DNA of 64,000 nt from Candidatus Paceibacter normanii SCGC AAA255-P19 (GTDB lineage: Bacteria > Patescibacteriota > Minisyncoccia > Minisyncoccales > Paceibacteraceae). The notes below the pieces were generated by a model. The model made no database searches and had not been told where the DNA came from. It saw only the letters and a list, made by a program, of their open reading frames with translations. Every line of letters begins with the position of its first letter. Position 1 is the stretch's first letter. Below, one piece after another: positions 18,212-25,952 of the stretch. The stretch lies in assembly GCA_000398025.1 (NCBI GenBank), contig ASKX01000003.1:6868-70867 (forward strand), in the 5' to 3' direction. A program made the position numbers and the translations under genes.

Positions 18212-19342
18212 ATGCTCACTTTGCTTAATTTAAAACCCGAAGCCTTTGGCCTAGATATTTCCGACCTATCTTTAAAGATTGTTAAACTCGGAAAAAAAGG
18301 AAAGTTTTTTAATCTGACTTCTTTCGGCGAAGAAAAAATAAAACCGGGAATAATCAAAGGAGGAGAAATAAAAGACGAGAAGGCCTTAGCTAAAATTATT
18401 CAGCAAGCCTTAGTCAAAATTAAAGGAAAAGGGATGGGAACAAAATATGTAATGGTTTCTTTGCCAGAAGAGAAGGCCTTCTTGCAAGTAATCCAAATGC
18501 CCAGAATGTCAGAAGAAGAACTGAGGGCAGCGGTAATTTATGAAGCTGAGAATTATATTCCTCTGCCGATTGAAAAGATGTATTTGGATTCCCAGCTTAT
18601 TCCTCCTGTCTACAATCACTTGGATCACGCCGACGTTTTAATCGCCGCTCTGCCCAAAAAGACAGTCGATCCTTACGTTTCAATTTTGAAATTAGCAGGA
18701 TTAAAACCCCTTGCTTTAGAGATAGAATCTCTGGCTATTGCCCGATCTTTAATTAAAAATGAGGTTACTACTTCTCCGGTTCTTTTGATTGATTTGGGAG
18801 CCACCAGGACCAGCTTTATTGTTTTTGCTGGTCACTCTTTGCGTTTTACTTCTTCTATTCCCGTATCTTCGCAGGGATTTACAGAAATTATTTCTAAAAC
18901 TTTAAAGGTAAGCTTGGCCGAGGCTGAGAAACTAAAAATAAAACATGGCCTGGAGGAAAAAATTAAATTAGAAATCAAAGATCAAAAATCAGAAAAAAGA
19001 GTAGAAAGGGGGAGAATTTTTGAGGCCTTAGTTCCTCCTTTAGTTGATTTAATTCAACAAATTAAAAGACATTTGGAATATTATCGAACTCACGCCTCTC
19101 ATGAACATCTACCGCCCAACGGCAAGGAAGTAGAAAAAATTTATCTTTGCGGCGGCGGCGCCAACCTCAAAGGGCTTCCCGAGCTCCTTACCTTAGAGTT
19201 GAAAGTACCAGTTGAGCTGGGCAATCCTTGGATTAATATTCTACCTGAGTCTTTGAATGAAGCTTCCGGTTTACCTTTTGAAGAATCCTTAAGATATACT
19301 ACTGCCTTAGGTTTGGCTCTCCGAGGAGGAAGAGAAGAATAA
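18212..19342 (+). CDS. pilM: Type IV pilus assembly protein PilM (locus 1)
   Basis: An actin-like ATPase-fold protein that links the cytoplasmic motor to the PilN/PilO membrane complex. The N-terminal phosphate-1 motif is FGLDISDLSLKIVKLG. MPRMSEEELRAAVIYEAENY is the typical PilM block, and LLIDLGATRTSFIVF the phosphate-2 region. YLCGGGANLKGLPELL is the adenosine motif. The 376-residue length is normal. It is followed by pilN (12 bases) and pilO, the classical order. Confidence 0.93.
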   Translation: MLTLLNLKPEAFGLDISDLSLKIVKLGKKGKFFNLTSFGEEKIKPGIIKGGEIKDEKALAKIIQQALVKIKGKGMGTKYVMVSLPEEKAFLQVIQMPRMSEEELRAAVIYEAENYIPLPIEKMYLDSQLIPPVYNHLDHADVLIAALPKKTVDPYVSILKLAGLKPLALEIESLAIARSLIKNEVTTSPVLLIDLGATRTSFIVFAGHSLRFTSSIPVSSQGFTEIISKTLKVSLAEAEKLKIKHGLEEKIKLEIKDQKSEKRVERGRIFEALVPPLVDLIQQIKRHLEYYRTHASHEHLPPNGKEVEKIYLCGGGANLKGLPELLTLELKVPVELGNPWINILPESLNEASGLPFEESLRYTTALGLALRGGREE

Positions 19343-19354
19343 ACCCAGATTATT

Positions 19355-19900
19355 ATGATAAACCTACTCCCCCAACAACAAAAAGAAGAATTACGAAAGG
19401 AAGAAAGTTTTAAGTTGGTTTTGATTTTGGGAATAACTGTTTTAGCTTTTCTGGTTTGTTTGTCTTTGATTTTGTTTTCAATAAAAATTTTAATTGAGAC
19501 CCAATTAGATGTTCAAAAAGTTTTTCTCAGCCAAAAAGAAGCTAAAACTTCTCAAACTAAAGATTTAGAAAAAAGGATTAAAGATTTAAACTTAACCCTT
19601 TCTCAATTAGATTATTTTTATCAGCATAAGCCAGATTGGCTGGAGATTTTAGAAACAATTCCTCAAACTCTTCCTTTGGGTACTTATTTAACCGCTATCA
19701 ATCTGCGTCAGCCTTCTAGCGAAAAAGAAGAACATTTGGGAGAAATTTTTTTAGCTGGTTACTGTCCCTCCCGAGAGCTTTTAACTGATTTTAAGAAAAA
19801 CTTAGAAGCAGAGGGAAGATTCCAAGAAGTCTTTTTCCCTTCCTCAAATTGGGTAGAACCTACGGATATCAATTTCACTGTCAACTTTAAGATTCAATGA
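19355..19900 (+). CDS. pilN: PilN-like pilus alignment protein (locus 1)
   Basis: A small bitopic inner-membrane protein. It begins MINLLPQQQKEELRKEE, close to the conserved INLLP motif by which PilN binds PilM. A membrane helix follows (about 24-50), then coiled coil and a small periplasmic domain. The position between pilM and pilO supports the call. It overlaps pilO by four bases. Confidence 0.85.
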   Translation: MINLLPQQQKEELRKEESFKLVLILGITVLAFLVCLSLILFSIKILIETQLDVQKVFLSQKEAKTSQTKDLEKRIKDLNLTLSQLDYFYQHKPDWLEILETIPQTLPLGTYLTAINLRQPSSEKEEHLGEIFLAGYCPSRELLTDFKKNLEAEGRFQEVFFPSSNWVEPTDINFTVNFKIQ

Positions 19901-20457
19901 GTATTTCAAATCAAATTAAAATATCGGCGGTTGTTTTTGTGATTTTGGGTGCCTGCTTTATTATGTTTTTAATCTATCCTCTCTTTGAAGGGATTACGAA
20001 AAATTCAGAAGAGGTGCTAACTCAAAAGGCTGCCTTATTGGTTTTTGAAGCTAAAACCGAGAACGTCAAAGAATTTAAAAGTTATTCTCGGGAGATTGCG
20101 CCAAATTTAGAAAAAATCGAATCAATTTTTGTCGATCCCGAAGTGCCAGTAGAATTCATTAAATTTCTAGAAAAAATCGCTAGAGACTGCCAAGTTTCCC
20201 TTAAAGTTTCTTCTATTTCCAGCCAGCCAGACAGAAAAGCTATTTGGCCAGCTTTAACCCTGCAGGCGACTTCCTTCAGTCCTTTGCCCGATTTGCTGAG
20301 GTTTTTGGATAAGGTTAATTCAAGCATTTACTTAATTGAAATTCAAAACATAAACATTAGCCGGTTAACTGAAGCTGAAGTAAAAACCCCAAAATTGGAA
20401 AACTTTTCCGTGGGTGACGCTCGAGCCAGTTTTTCTCTAAAAGTTTTTGCTAAATAG
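19897..20457 (+). CDS. pilO: PilO-like pilus alignment protein (locus 1)
   Basis: A 186-residue bitopic protein: membrane helix at about 9-31, coiled coil (about 35-75) and a periplasmic ferredoxin-like domain. Sequence similarity in this family is low, so the call rests on topology, length and gene order (pilM-pilN-pilO). Confidence 0.75.
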   Translation: MSISNQIKISAVVFVILGACFIMFLIYPLFEGITKNSEEVLTQKAALLVFEAKTENVKEFKSYSREIAPNLEKIESIFVDPEVPVEFIKFLEKIARDCQVSLKVSSISSQPDRKAIWPALTLQATSFSPLPDLLRFLDKVNSSIYLIEIQNINISRLTEAEVKTPKLENFSVGDARASFSLKVFAK

Positions 20458-20472
20458 CCTACAAATAAAGAC

Positions 20473-20772
20473 ATGTTTAAGTTAAAACGACTAAAATTTA
20501 AAAAAATTAAAGATTTTTTGAAAGAATTACCCAAAGCTTTGGGGGAGCGCGCCTTTTTTACTTTTTTAGGTTTCTTAATTATTGCTCTGATTATCGGCGG
20601 TTTAATCTTTTATAATTTCTATATTTTAATAGAGAAAAAAGAGCCTCAGATTTCTGAAAGGCCTCTTCAATTTAAAGAGAAAACTTACCAGGGGGTTTTA
20701 AAAGCTTGGCAGGAAAAAGAAAAAAGATTTGAAGCGGCTGATGCCAAAGAATATCCCGATCCCTTCAGATAA
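20473..20772 (+). CDS. Small membrane protein at the end of pilus locus 1
   Basis: A 99-residue protein with a basic N-terminus (MFKLKRLKFKKIKD), one membrane helix (about 32-55) and a short charged tail ending near DPFR. In pilus operons this position after pilO often holds PilP, but no PilP lipobox or domain is seen, so only a positional analogy can be made. A gene of similar design (51626) occupies the same place in pilus locus 2. Confidence 0.55.
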   Translation: MFKLKRLKFKKIKDFLKELPKALGERAFFTFLGFLIIALIIGGLIFYNFYILIEKKEPQISERPLQFKEKTYQGVLKAWQEKEKRFEAADAKEYPDPFR

Positions 20773-20778
20773 GGTTAA

Positions 20779-20800
20779 CTTCGCTCGTTGACTAGCGAAG
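20779..20800. repeat. Palindrome overlapping a tRNA promoter
   Basis: CTTCGCT and AGCGAAG form a 7-bp stem with an eight-base loop that contains most of the -35 box TTGACT. It may end the pilus operon transcript or affect the tRNA-Arg promoter. Confidence 0.5.
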
Positions 20801-20816
20801 AAATTTTCTGTATAAT
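20788..20816 (+). promoter_or_regulatory. Promoter of tRNA-Arg(TCT)/tRNA-His
   Basis: TTGACT (20788-20793) and TATAAT (20811-20816) are 17 bases apart, 13 bases before tRNA-Arg. Confidence 0.8.
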
Positions 20817-20829
20817 ATTTAAGTTAATT

Positions 20830-20903
20830 GCCCCTGTAGCTCAATTGGATAGAGCGAAGGGTTTCTAACCCTTAGGTTGTACGTTCGAGTCGTGCCAGGG
20901 GCA
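20830..20903 (+). tRNA. tRNA-Arg(TCT)
   Basis: Acceptor GCCCCTG/CAGGGGC, anticodon stem AAGGG/CCCTT with loop TTTCTAA, T-arm GTACG/CGTGC. The discriminator is A; CCA is not encoded. Confidence 0.95.
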
Positions 20904-20906
20904 CAT

Positions 20907-20978
20907 GGTGGTCGTAGCTTAATGGCAAAGCTCCTGACTGTGGCTCAGGTGATGGGAGTTCGATTCTCCTCGACCACC
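20907..20978 (+). tRNA. tRNA-His(GTG)
   Basis: The anticodon stem is CCTGA/TCAGG with loop CTGTGGC. An extra 5' G (G-1) pairs with discriminator C73, the hallmark of bacterial tRNA-His. A repeat element follows directly and ends with a second copy of the tRNA 3' sequence CGACCACCCAA. Confidence 0.95.
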
Positions 20979-21029
20979 CAAGCTGTAAGCGAAGGGGAAA
21001 GAAGAGGTTTATCTCTTCGACCACCCAAA
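20979..21029 (+). repeat. Bipartite palindromic element after tRNA-His
   Basis: A small first palindrome (GCT/AGC), the linker GCGAAGGGGAAA and a second palindrome GAAGAG/CTCTTC (21001-21018) match the dispersed element. It is bounded on both sides by the 11 bases CGACCACCCAA, the left copy being the tRNA-His acceptor end. Confidence 0.6.
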
Positions 21030-21034
21030 CAAAA

Positions 21035-21059
21035 AACAGCCTTTTAAGCTGTTCTTGCT
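21035..21059. terminator. Bidirectional terminator, tRNA-His versus htrA
   Basis: AACAGC and GCTGTT form a 6-bp stem with T-rich sequence after it on both strands. It lies between the tRNA-His unit and the convergent htrA gene. Confidence 0.6.
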
Positions 21060-22085
21060 TTACTTTTTTTCTCCGAGTTTCATTTTGATTATTATTTTCT
21101 TGCCGTTTCGTAAAACCTTTAAAAAAATTTCCTCGCCAATTTTGAATTTTTGCAATATATTAGCTAGAGGATTTTTATCAGTAATCTTTTCTTTCTGACA
21201 CTCCAAAATAATATCAAACTCTTTCAGGCCAGCTTTGTCGGCTGCCGACCCTTTAACCACCGCCGACTCGCCCAAGGTCTGCCTCAAAATCAAAGCTCCG
21301 TAATCTACCGGCAGCTTATTTTTTTCAGCAACCTGTTTATTGATAAGAATATATCTTACTCCCAAAAACGGCCTTTTGATCTTTCCGTATTTCTTAATTT
21401 CTTCCAAATCTTTCTTGGCCGGATTAATGGGGATAGCGAACCCAATATTTTGAGCTCCCATAACCATAGCCGTATTAATTCCAATAGCCTTACCTTCAAT
21501 GTTTACTAAAGGGCCGCCTGAATTGCCAGGGTTAATGGCCGCGTCCGTCTGAATTAGCCCTCTTAAATGGGCAGCTTGGGTTGCCAAGCCAGAAAAAGCA
21601 GTAATCATCCTGCTCATTCCCGAAACCACGCCAGTACTGACCGTGTCGTGGAATTCTCCCAAGGCATTGCCTACCGCTACTACGGTTTGACCCAGCTCAA
21701 TTTTTTCCGAATCGCCTAATTCTAAACAAGGGAATTTTTTTCCTTTGATTTTAAGAATGGCAATATCATTAATCGGGTCGCGAGATATTACCTTAGCCGG
21801 ATATTTTTTCTCTGGCTCAAAAAGCACAGTATAGTCTGCTTCCGGGTCGCTGACCACATGAGAGCTGGTTAAAATATAGCCGTCAGAAGAAACAATAAAG
21901 CCAGACCCTCCCCCAATTTTTGTTCTCTCCCTTTTTTTGTTAAACTTTGGGACAACAAATTTCTGTCTGCCGAAAGGGAAAAGATAAAAACCCTCTATTT
22001 TGGGTAAATCTTTAGAAATAACCACAGTAATAACTGCCGGGCAGACCTTTTTAGCAATTTCAATAATGGGGGATTTTTCTGGCAT
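21060..22085 (-). CDS. HtrA/DegP-like trypsin-fold serine protease with PDZ domain
   Basis: A 341-residue S1C-family protease for protein quality control. The catalytic triad is visible: His in LTSSHVVSD, Asp in DPINDIAILKI and Ser in INPGNSGGPL. A C-terminal PDZ domain (about residues 235-335) contains the carboxylate-binding loop region and AADKAGLKEFDII. No signal peptide or membrane anchor is visible at the N-terminus (MPEKSPIIEIAKKVCPAV), unlike most HtrA proteins, so it may be cytoplasmic or the start may be incomplete. A perfect 11-bp palindrome directly precedes the ATG. Confidence 0.88.
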   Translation of the reverse strand: MPEKSPIIEIAKKVCPAVITVVISKDLPKIEGFYLFPFGRQKFVVPKFNKKRERTKIGGGSGFIVSSDGYILTSSHVVSDPEADYTVLFEPEKKYPAKVISRDPINDIAILKIKGKKFPCLELGDSEKIELGQTVVAVGNALGEFHDTVSTGVVSGMSRMITAFSGLATQAAHLRGLIQTDAAINPGNSGGPLVNIEGKAIGINTAMVMGAQNIGFAIPINPAKKDLEEIKKYGKIKRPFLGVRYILINKQVAEKNKLPVDYGALILRQTLGESAVVKGSAADKAGLKEFDIILECQKEKITDKNPLANILQKFKIGEEIFLKVLRNGKKIIIKMKLGEKK

Positions 22086-22111
22086 TTTAATAAATGAAAA
22101 ATTTATTAAAA
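22085..22111. repeat. Start-proximal palindrome before htrA
   Basis: TTTTAATAAAT and ATTTATTAAAA form a perfect 11-bp stem with a 5-base loop. On the htrA strand the palindrome runs directly into the ATG. It is related to the palindromes before gyrA, comF and pilM. Confidence 0.75.
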
Positions 22112-22116
22112 GGTGA

Positions 22117-22135
22117 AATGAATCGAAGATTCATT
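22117..22135. repeat. Short palindrome
   Basis: AATGAATC and GATTCATT flank loop GAA. It is the same palindrome as at 10618 and 36729, apart from the loop. Confidence 0.7.
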
Positions 22136-22161
22136 GACCATACAATTAATTTTATCATAGA

Positions 22162-22213
22162 CGCAAGCCGCGTCAATCGCGGTGAAGCGTGAAGATGAAC
22201 AAAGTTCATCGCC
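22162..22213 (+). repeat. Bipartite palindromic element
   Basis: First palindrome CCGCG/CGCGG (22168-22182), linker TGAAGCGTGAA, second palindrome GATGAAC/GTTCATC with loop AAA (22194-22210). It lies upstream of a tRNA unit. Confidence 0.75.
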
Positions 22214-22254
22214 ATTTAACTTGTCAACAAGTGGAAAAATTGCTAAAATATTTC

Positions 22255-22260
22255 TATAAT
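22255..22260 (+). promoter_or_regulatory. -10 box of the tRNA-Arg(CCT) operon
   Basis: TATAAT ends four bases before the first base of tRNA-Arg(CCT). No strong -35 box is seen. Transcription would start at or slightly inside the tRNA 5' end. Confidence 0.45.
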
Positions 22261-22264
22261 ACTT

Positions 22265-22339
22265 GCCCCTATAGTTCAACGGATAGAACAAGAGACTCCT
22301 AAGCTCTAAATCTAGGTTCAATTCCTAGTGGGGGCACCA
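22265..22339 (+). tRNA. tRNA-Arg(CCT)
   Basis: Acceptor GCCCCTA/TGGGGGC with one G-U pair, anticodon loop CTCCTAA, T-arm CTAGG/CCTAG. The discriminator is A and CCA is encoded (22337-22339). Confidence 0.93.
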
Positions 22340-22341
22340 AG

Positions 22342-22415
22342 GGGCCCGTAGCTCAATTGGTAGTAGCGCCTCAATGGCATTGAGGAGGTTAGGGGTTCGA
22401 GCCCCCTCGGGTCCA
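22342..22415 (+). tRNA. tRNA-Ala(GGC)
   Basis: Acceptor GGGCCCG/CGGGTCC, anticodon stem CCTCA/TGAGG with loop ATGGCAT, discriminator A. The sequence continues C-ATG, where the ATG is the gpsA start. Confidence 0.95.
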
Positions 22416-22416
22416 C

Positions 22417-23415
22417 ATGAAAATCGCAGTTTTGGAACCTGGCGCCTGGGGTACTGCCCTGGGAATTATTTTAAGCAAAGAAGTCGATGAACTAAGTTTT
22501 TGGTATGGAGATAGTAGATTAGTCAAGAAACTTTCTCAATTTAGAGAAAATGAAAGACTGCCCGGAATTAAAATCCCTCCAGAAATTTTCATTTCTCCAG
22601 ACTTAAAAAAAACAATTGAAAAAGCTGATTTAATTATCATTGCTTCTCCTTCCTTCAATTTCCGTCAAACATTAGTAAATCTTAAAAAAATTAAAAATTT
22701 ACCGCCTTTATTGGGTATTGCCAAAGGAATAGAAAAAAGAACCTTAAAAGTTCCTTCCCAAATTGTCAACGAGCTTTTAGCTAAAGTTCCCTACGCTCAT
22801 TTATCAGGACCGGGCTTTGCTAAAGAAATTATTAGAGGAAAAACAGCCAAAGAAGTGATAGCTTCAGAAAGCCGAGATTTATTGAGGGAACTTAAAAAGA
22901 TTTTTAAGACAAAACCCTTAAAAGTTTCTTTTACTACCGACCTAATGGGAGTTCAGTTGGCCGGCGCCTTAAAAAATGCCATATCCATTGGTATTAGTTT
23001 GGTGGAGGCAAGCGTTGCCAATCCTGGGAAGAAAAAAATTGCTAAAAACTTAATTCGAGTTGGCTTAAGAGAAATGATAGAGATTGGAGAAGCAATGGGG
23101 GGGAAGCGAAAAACTTTTTTAGGACCGGCTGGCTTCGGGGATTTAATCTTAACCTCAACTAATCCTTTGTCCCGGAACTTCCAATTTGGCAAAGCTCTCA
23201 TTTTTGATGCTGACAAAATGAGAAAAGACATTGCTAAAAAGAAACTAACCGTGGAGGGATTTGACAATGTTTTCGCCCTTTATAAGTTAGGGAAAATTCA
23301 TAATTTAGATCTGCCAATGATTGAAGAAACCTATAAAGCAATTTACAAAAAAACTTCTCCCCAAAGAACTGTTAATAATTTAATTAATTTAACGGAGGCG
23401 TGCGAGAGTGGTTGA
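22417..23415 (+). CDS. gpsA: NAD(P)-dependent glycerol-3-phosphate dehydrogenase
   Basis: Makes sn-glycerol-3-phosphate from dihydroxyacetone phosphate, the backbone of phospholipids. The Rossmann start MKIAVLEPGAWGTALG fixes the N-terminus, although the usual first Gly of GxGxWG is replaced (E-P-G-A-W-G). Other family marks are IASPSF, LSGPGFAKEI, the substrate-binding region with the catalytic Lys in VQLAGALKNAISIGISL, and GLREMIEIGEAMGG. The ATG lies one base after tRNA-Ala, with no room for a ribosome-binding site outside the tRNA. The last seven codons and the stop lie inside tRNA-Ser(CGA). Confidence 0.93.
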   Translation: MKIAVLEPGAWGTALGIILSKEVDELSFWYGDSRLVKKLSQFRENERLPGIKIPPEIFISPDLKKTIEKADLIIIASPSFNFRQTLVNLKKIKNLPPLLGIAKGIEKRTLKVPSQIVNELLAKVPYAHLSGPGFAKEIIRGKTAKEVIASESRDLLRELKKIFKTKPLKVSFTTDLMGVQLAGALKNAISIGISLVEASVANPGKKKIAKNLIRVGLREMIEIGEAMGGKRKTFLGPAGFGDLILTSTNPLSRNFQFGKALIFDADKMRKDIAKKKLTVEGFDNVFALYKLGKIHNLDLPMIEETYKAIYKKTSPQRTVNNLINLTEACESG

Positions 23416-23483
23416 ATCGGGCAGTTTCGAAAACTGCTATAGCCAAAAGGCTATCGAAGGTTCGAATCCTTCCGCCTCCGCCA
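23394..23483 (+). tRNA. tRNA-Ser(CGA)
   Basis: A class II tRNA with a long variable arm (TAGCC/GGCTA). Acceptor GGAGGCG/CGCCTCC, anticodon stem GCAGT/ACTGC with loop TTCGAAA, T-arm GAAGG/CCTTC. The discriminator is G and CCA is encoded. Its first 22 bases are also the last codons and stop of gpsA. Confidence 0.95.
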
Positions 23484-23489
23484 AAATAT

Positions 23490-23850
23490 ATGGAATTCTT
23501 TAAAAAAGAAAAAAAAAGAACCCAAGGATTTAAAAGAAGTTTTGGCTCAATTTAAGGGTTTGGAGAAAAATTTGGAAAAGCTTTCCCAGGACCTAGAAAC
23601 TCTAAAAAAAGAAAGCCAGTTTTCGGTTCAAAAAATGGGGGTGGTCAGATTTAATCCTTTTTCAGAAATTGGCGGCGACCAAAGCTTTTCTGCGGCTTTC
23701 CTAGATGGAAACGATAACGGATTGGTGATTACCAGCCTTTATACTCGGGAAGGAAATAGGGTTTACGGAAAACCAATTAAAAAAGGAGCTTCTGAGCATT
23801 CTTTATCCCAAGAAGAAAAAGAAGCAATATCAAGAGCCAAGGGCTCGTAA
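23490..23850 (+). pseudogene. DUF4446 family protein, frameshifted near its start
   Basis: The conserved part (MGVVRFNPFSEIGGDQSF, SLYTREGNRVYGKPI) is recognisable as DUF4446, a small Patescibacteria/Firmicutes family of unknown function. The frame containing it has only a TTG (23542) as start. An ATG at 23490 gives MEFFKKEKK and would run straight into EPKDLKEVLAQFKGLEKN if one A were missing from the nine-A run at 23509-23517. The natural product is therefore probably about 119 residues with one frameshift. Either the assembly has an extra base or the run is a slippage site. It starts six bases after tRNA-Ser. Confidence 0.65.
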
Positions 23851-23970
23851 TTTCCAATTTCCAATTTCCAATTTTCAATAAATGTCACAATTTCCAAACC
23901 GTTTAATTGATAATTGATTCATTGAAAATTCATTGTAAATTGATAATTGTAAATTGATAATTTCAGAGAT
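23851..23970 (+). repeat. Heptanucleotide tandem tract and short inverted repeats before infB
   Basis: The tract begins with TTTCCAA repeated three times and TTTTCAA, then AT-rich repeats of TTGATAATT/TTGTAAATT type and a small palindrome around 23920-23935. The 7-bp period is the same as in the tracts inside valS, pilD and ligA. No promoter with good -35 and -10 boxes is obvious. Confidence 0.7.
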
Positions 23971-23975
23971 GTTTT

Positions 23976-25490
23976 ATGGCTAGAAAGTCTGAACAACAAA
24001 ATAAGGACAATTTACAGCCTCGCCCTCCTGTGGTTGTTATCTTGGGCCATGTTGATTCGGGCAAAACCTCAATTTTGGACTACATTCGGAAAACCCATGT
24101 GGCGGAAAAAGAGGCAGGCGGGATTACCCAACATATCGGTGCTTACCAAATTGAGAAAGATAACAAAAAAATTACCTTCATTGATACCCCGGGGCATGAA
24201 GCTTTTTCAGCGATGAGGTCGCGGGGAGCCAAAGTGGCTGACATTGCTGTTTTAGTAGTAGATACTACTCAAGGCGTTCAACCTCAAACCAAAGAAGCAA
24301 TTTCTCAGGCTAAGTTAGCTGGCCTGCCTATTATTGTTGCTTTAAACAAAATTGATAGGCCAGAGGCCGGTTTAGAAAAAGCCAAAGGAGAACTATCCAA
24401 AGAGGAGGTAGTGGTAGAAAGCTTAGGGGGCAAGGTTCCTTCAATTGAAACCTCAGCTCAAAACGGTCAAGGGATCGAGGGGCTTTTAGAATTGATATTA
24501 TTGGTAGCTGAGATGGAAGGACTGAAAGCAGATTTCTCTCAGCCTAGCCAGGGCGTAGTGATTGAATCTTATTTGGACCACCAAAAAGGCCCTTCCGCCA
24601 CCCTGCTTTTAAATAAGGGATTTCTGAAATCGGGTGATATTATTGCTACTCCTTCCACGCTAGGAAAGATTAGAAGTTTAGAAGATTTTCAAGGAAAAAT
24701 TATTTCTGAGGCTTTGCCTGCCCAGCCCGTAAAGGTAATTGGTTTTGAAGAAGCTCCTCGGGTAGGAGAAGATTTTCAAGTTTTCTCTAGCGCTGAGGAA
24801 GCTAAAAGTTATCTTAAGGCTCCGGAGAAAAAAGCCGTGAGTCCGCCAGCTGGCGGATTAAAAATAGAGGAGGGGCAGAAGGTTTTAAATTTAATTTTAA
24901 AAACCGACGTTCTAGGAACAGCCGAAGCCATTGAGGGAGTTTTGAAAAAGCTTCCTCAAGAGAAAATAGTTTTAAGAGTTCTAAAATCAGAAGCTGGTCA
25001 AATTTCTGAGTCAGATATCGAATTGGCTAAAGGAGGGCGGGCAGTTATTTTAGGTTTTCGGGTAAAACTTAACCTGGTGGCTCAAAGATTAGCCGAAAGA
25101 GAGAAAGTAAAAATAATGATTTTTGATGTTATTTACGAGTTGGCGGAAGGAGTCCGCAAGTTTATGGAGAGAATTTTAGAACCAGAAACAGTTAGAATAG
25201 AGTTAGGCAAGGTAAAAGCTTTAGCCATTTTCCTGTCTGAGAAAAATCGTCAAATTGTCGGAGGAAGGGTTATTGAGGGAGAAGTTCTCAAAGGAGCCTC
25301 AATCGAAGTTTTTAGGGCAGAAGAGTTAGTGGGTAAGGGGAAAATGGTTAATCTTCAAAGAAACAAAAAAGATGCGGACAAAGTAAACAAGGGCGAAGAA
25401 TGCGGAATACTTTACGAGGGAGATACAAAAATTTCCGAGAATGACGTACTAGCCATTTATACTGAAGAAAAAAAGAAAGGCGAATTATGA
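23976..25490 (+). CDS. infB: Translation initiation factor IF-2, compact form
   Basis: A GTPase that brings initiator tRNA to the 30S subunit. The protein is only 504 residues: the long N-terminal extension of most bacteria is absent and the G domain begins near residue 18. G1 reads GHVDSGKTSILDYIRKT, where a Ser stands at the usually invariant His of D-H-G-K-T. G3 is DTPGHEAF and G4 is NKID. Domains II, III and IV follow (VVIESYLDHQKGPSATLLL; domain IV with NRQIVGGRVIEGEV). The stop overlaps the rbfA start as ATGA. Confidence 0.95.
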   Translation: MARKSEQQNKDNLQPRPPVVVILGHVDSGKTSILDYIRKTHVAEKEAGGITQHIGAYQIEKDNKKITFIDTPGHEAFSAMRSRGAKVADIAVLVVDTTQGVQPQTKEAISQAKLAGLPIIVALNKIDRPEAGLEKAKGELSKEEVVVESLGGKVPSIETSAQNGQGIEGLLELILLVAEMEGLKADFSQPSQGVVIESYLDHQKGPSATLLLNKGFLKSGDIIATPSTLGKIRSLEDFQGKIISEALPAQPVKVIGFEEAPRVGEDFQVFSSAEEAKSYLKAPEKKAVSPPAGGLKIEEGQKVLNLILKTDVLGTAEAIEGVLKKLPQEKIVLRVLKSEAGQISESDIELAKGGRAVILGFRVKLNLVAQRLAEREKVKIMIFDVIYELAEGVRKFMERILEPETVRIELGKVKALAIFLSEKNRQIVGGRVIEGEVLKGASIEVFRAEELVGKGKMVNLQRNKKDADKVNKGEECGILYEGDTKISENDVLAIYTEEKKKGEL

Positions 25491-25834
25491 CAACTAAACG
25501 CATTCAGCGTGTTAATCAGCTAATAAAAAAAGAACTAAGCCAGATCCTTTTAAGAGAAATTGAGTTTCCCAGAGACGTTTTGGTAACCGTAACCAGAGTG
25601 GAAACTTCAGCGGATTTGAACCAGACTAAAGTCTTTATTAGCGCCTTGCCAGAAAACCAAAGTGAGAAAGTTTTATCGTTACTTAATCGACAAATTTATG
25701 AAATTCAGCAAGAACTAAATAAACGGTTGAAGATGAAATTTATTCCCAAAATAGAATTTTGGGAAGAAAAGAGGACTAAAGAGGCAGGCGAAATAGAAGA
25801 GATTTTAGAAGAAATTAAAAACCGAACGAAATGA
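25487..25834 (+). CDS. rbfA: Ribosome-binding factor A
   Basis: A small KH-like 30S maturation factor of 115 residues. It starts MTTKRIQRVNQLIKKELSQI and contains VTVTRVETSADLNQTKVFIS and the C-terminal PKIEFW block, the typical pattern of the family. Coupling to infB by a four-base overlap is a common bacterial arrangement. Confidence 0.92.
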   Translation: MTTKRIQRVNQLIKKELSQILLREIEFPRDVLVTVTRVETSADLNQTKVFISALPENQSEKVLSLLNRQIYEIQQELNKRLKMKFIPKIEFWEEKRTKEAGEIEEILEEIKNRTK

Positions 25835-25862
25835 TTGAAAAAAGCTAAAAAAGTGTTAAAAT
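25835..25862 (+). promoter_or_regulatory. Promoter of tRNA-Cys/tRNA-Leu
   Basis: TTGAAA (25835-25840) and TAAAAT (25857-25862) with a 16-base spacer, ten bases before tRNA-Cys. Confidence 0.6.
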
Positions 25863-25872
25863 GATGGCGCGC

Positions 25873-25945
25873 GGCCAGGTAGCCAAGTAGCTAAGGCGTC
25901 GGTCTGCAAAACCGATATACACGGGTGCAAATCCCGTCCTGGCCT
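25873..25945 (+). tRNA. tRNA-Cys(GCA)
   Basis: Acceptor GGCCAGG/CCTGGCC, anticodon stem TCGGT/ACCGA with loop CTGCAAA, T-arm ACGGG/CCCGT. The discriminator is U, as usual for tRNA-Cys. CCA is not encoded. Confidence 0.96.
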
Positions 25946-25952
25946 CAAAAAC

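Noticed and set aside
20905..20922. tRNA-Arg(TCT) followed by C-ATG like the four tRNA-led genes
   Set aside because: The frame after this ATG stops after five codons inside tRNA-His, so no gene starts here.
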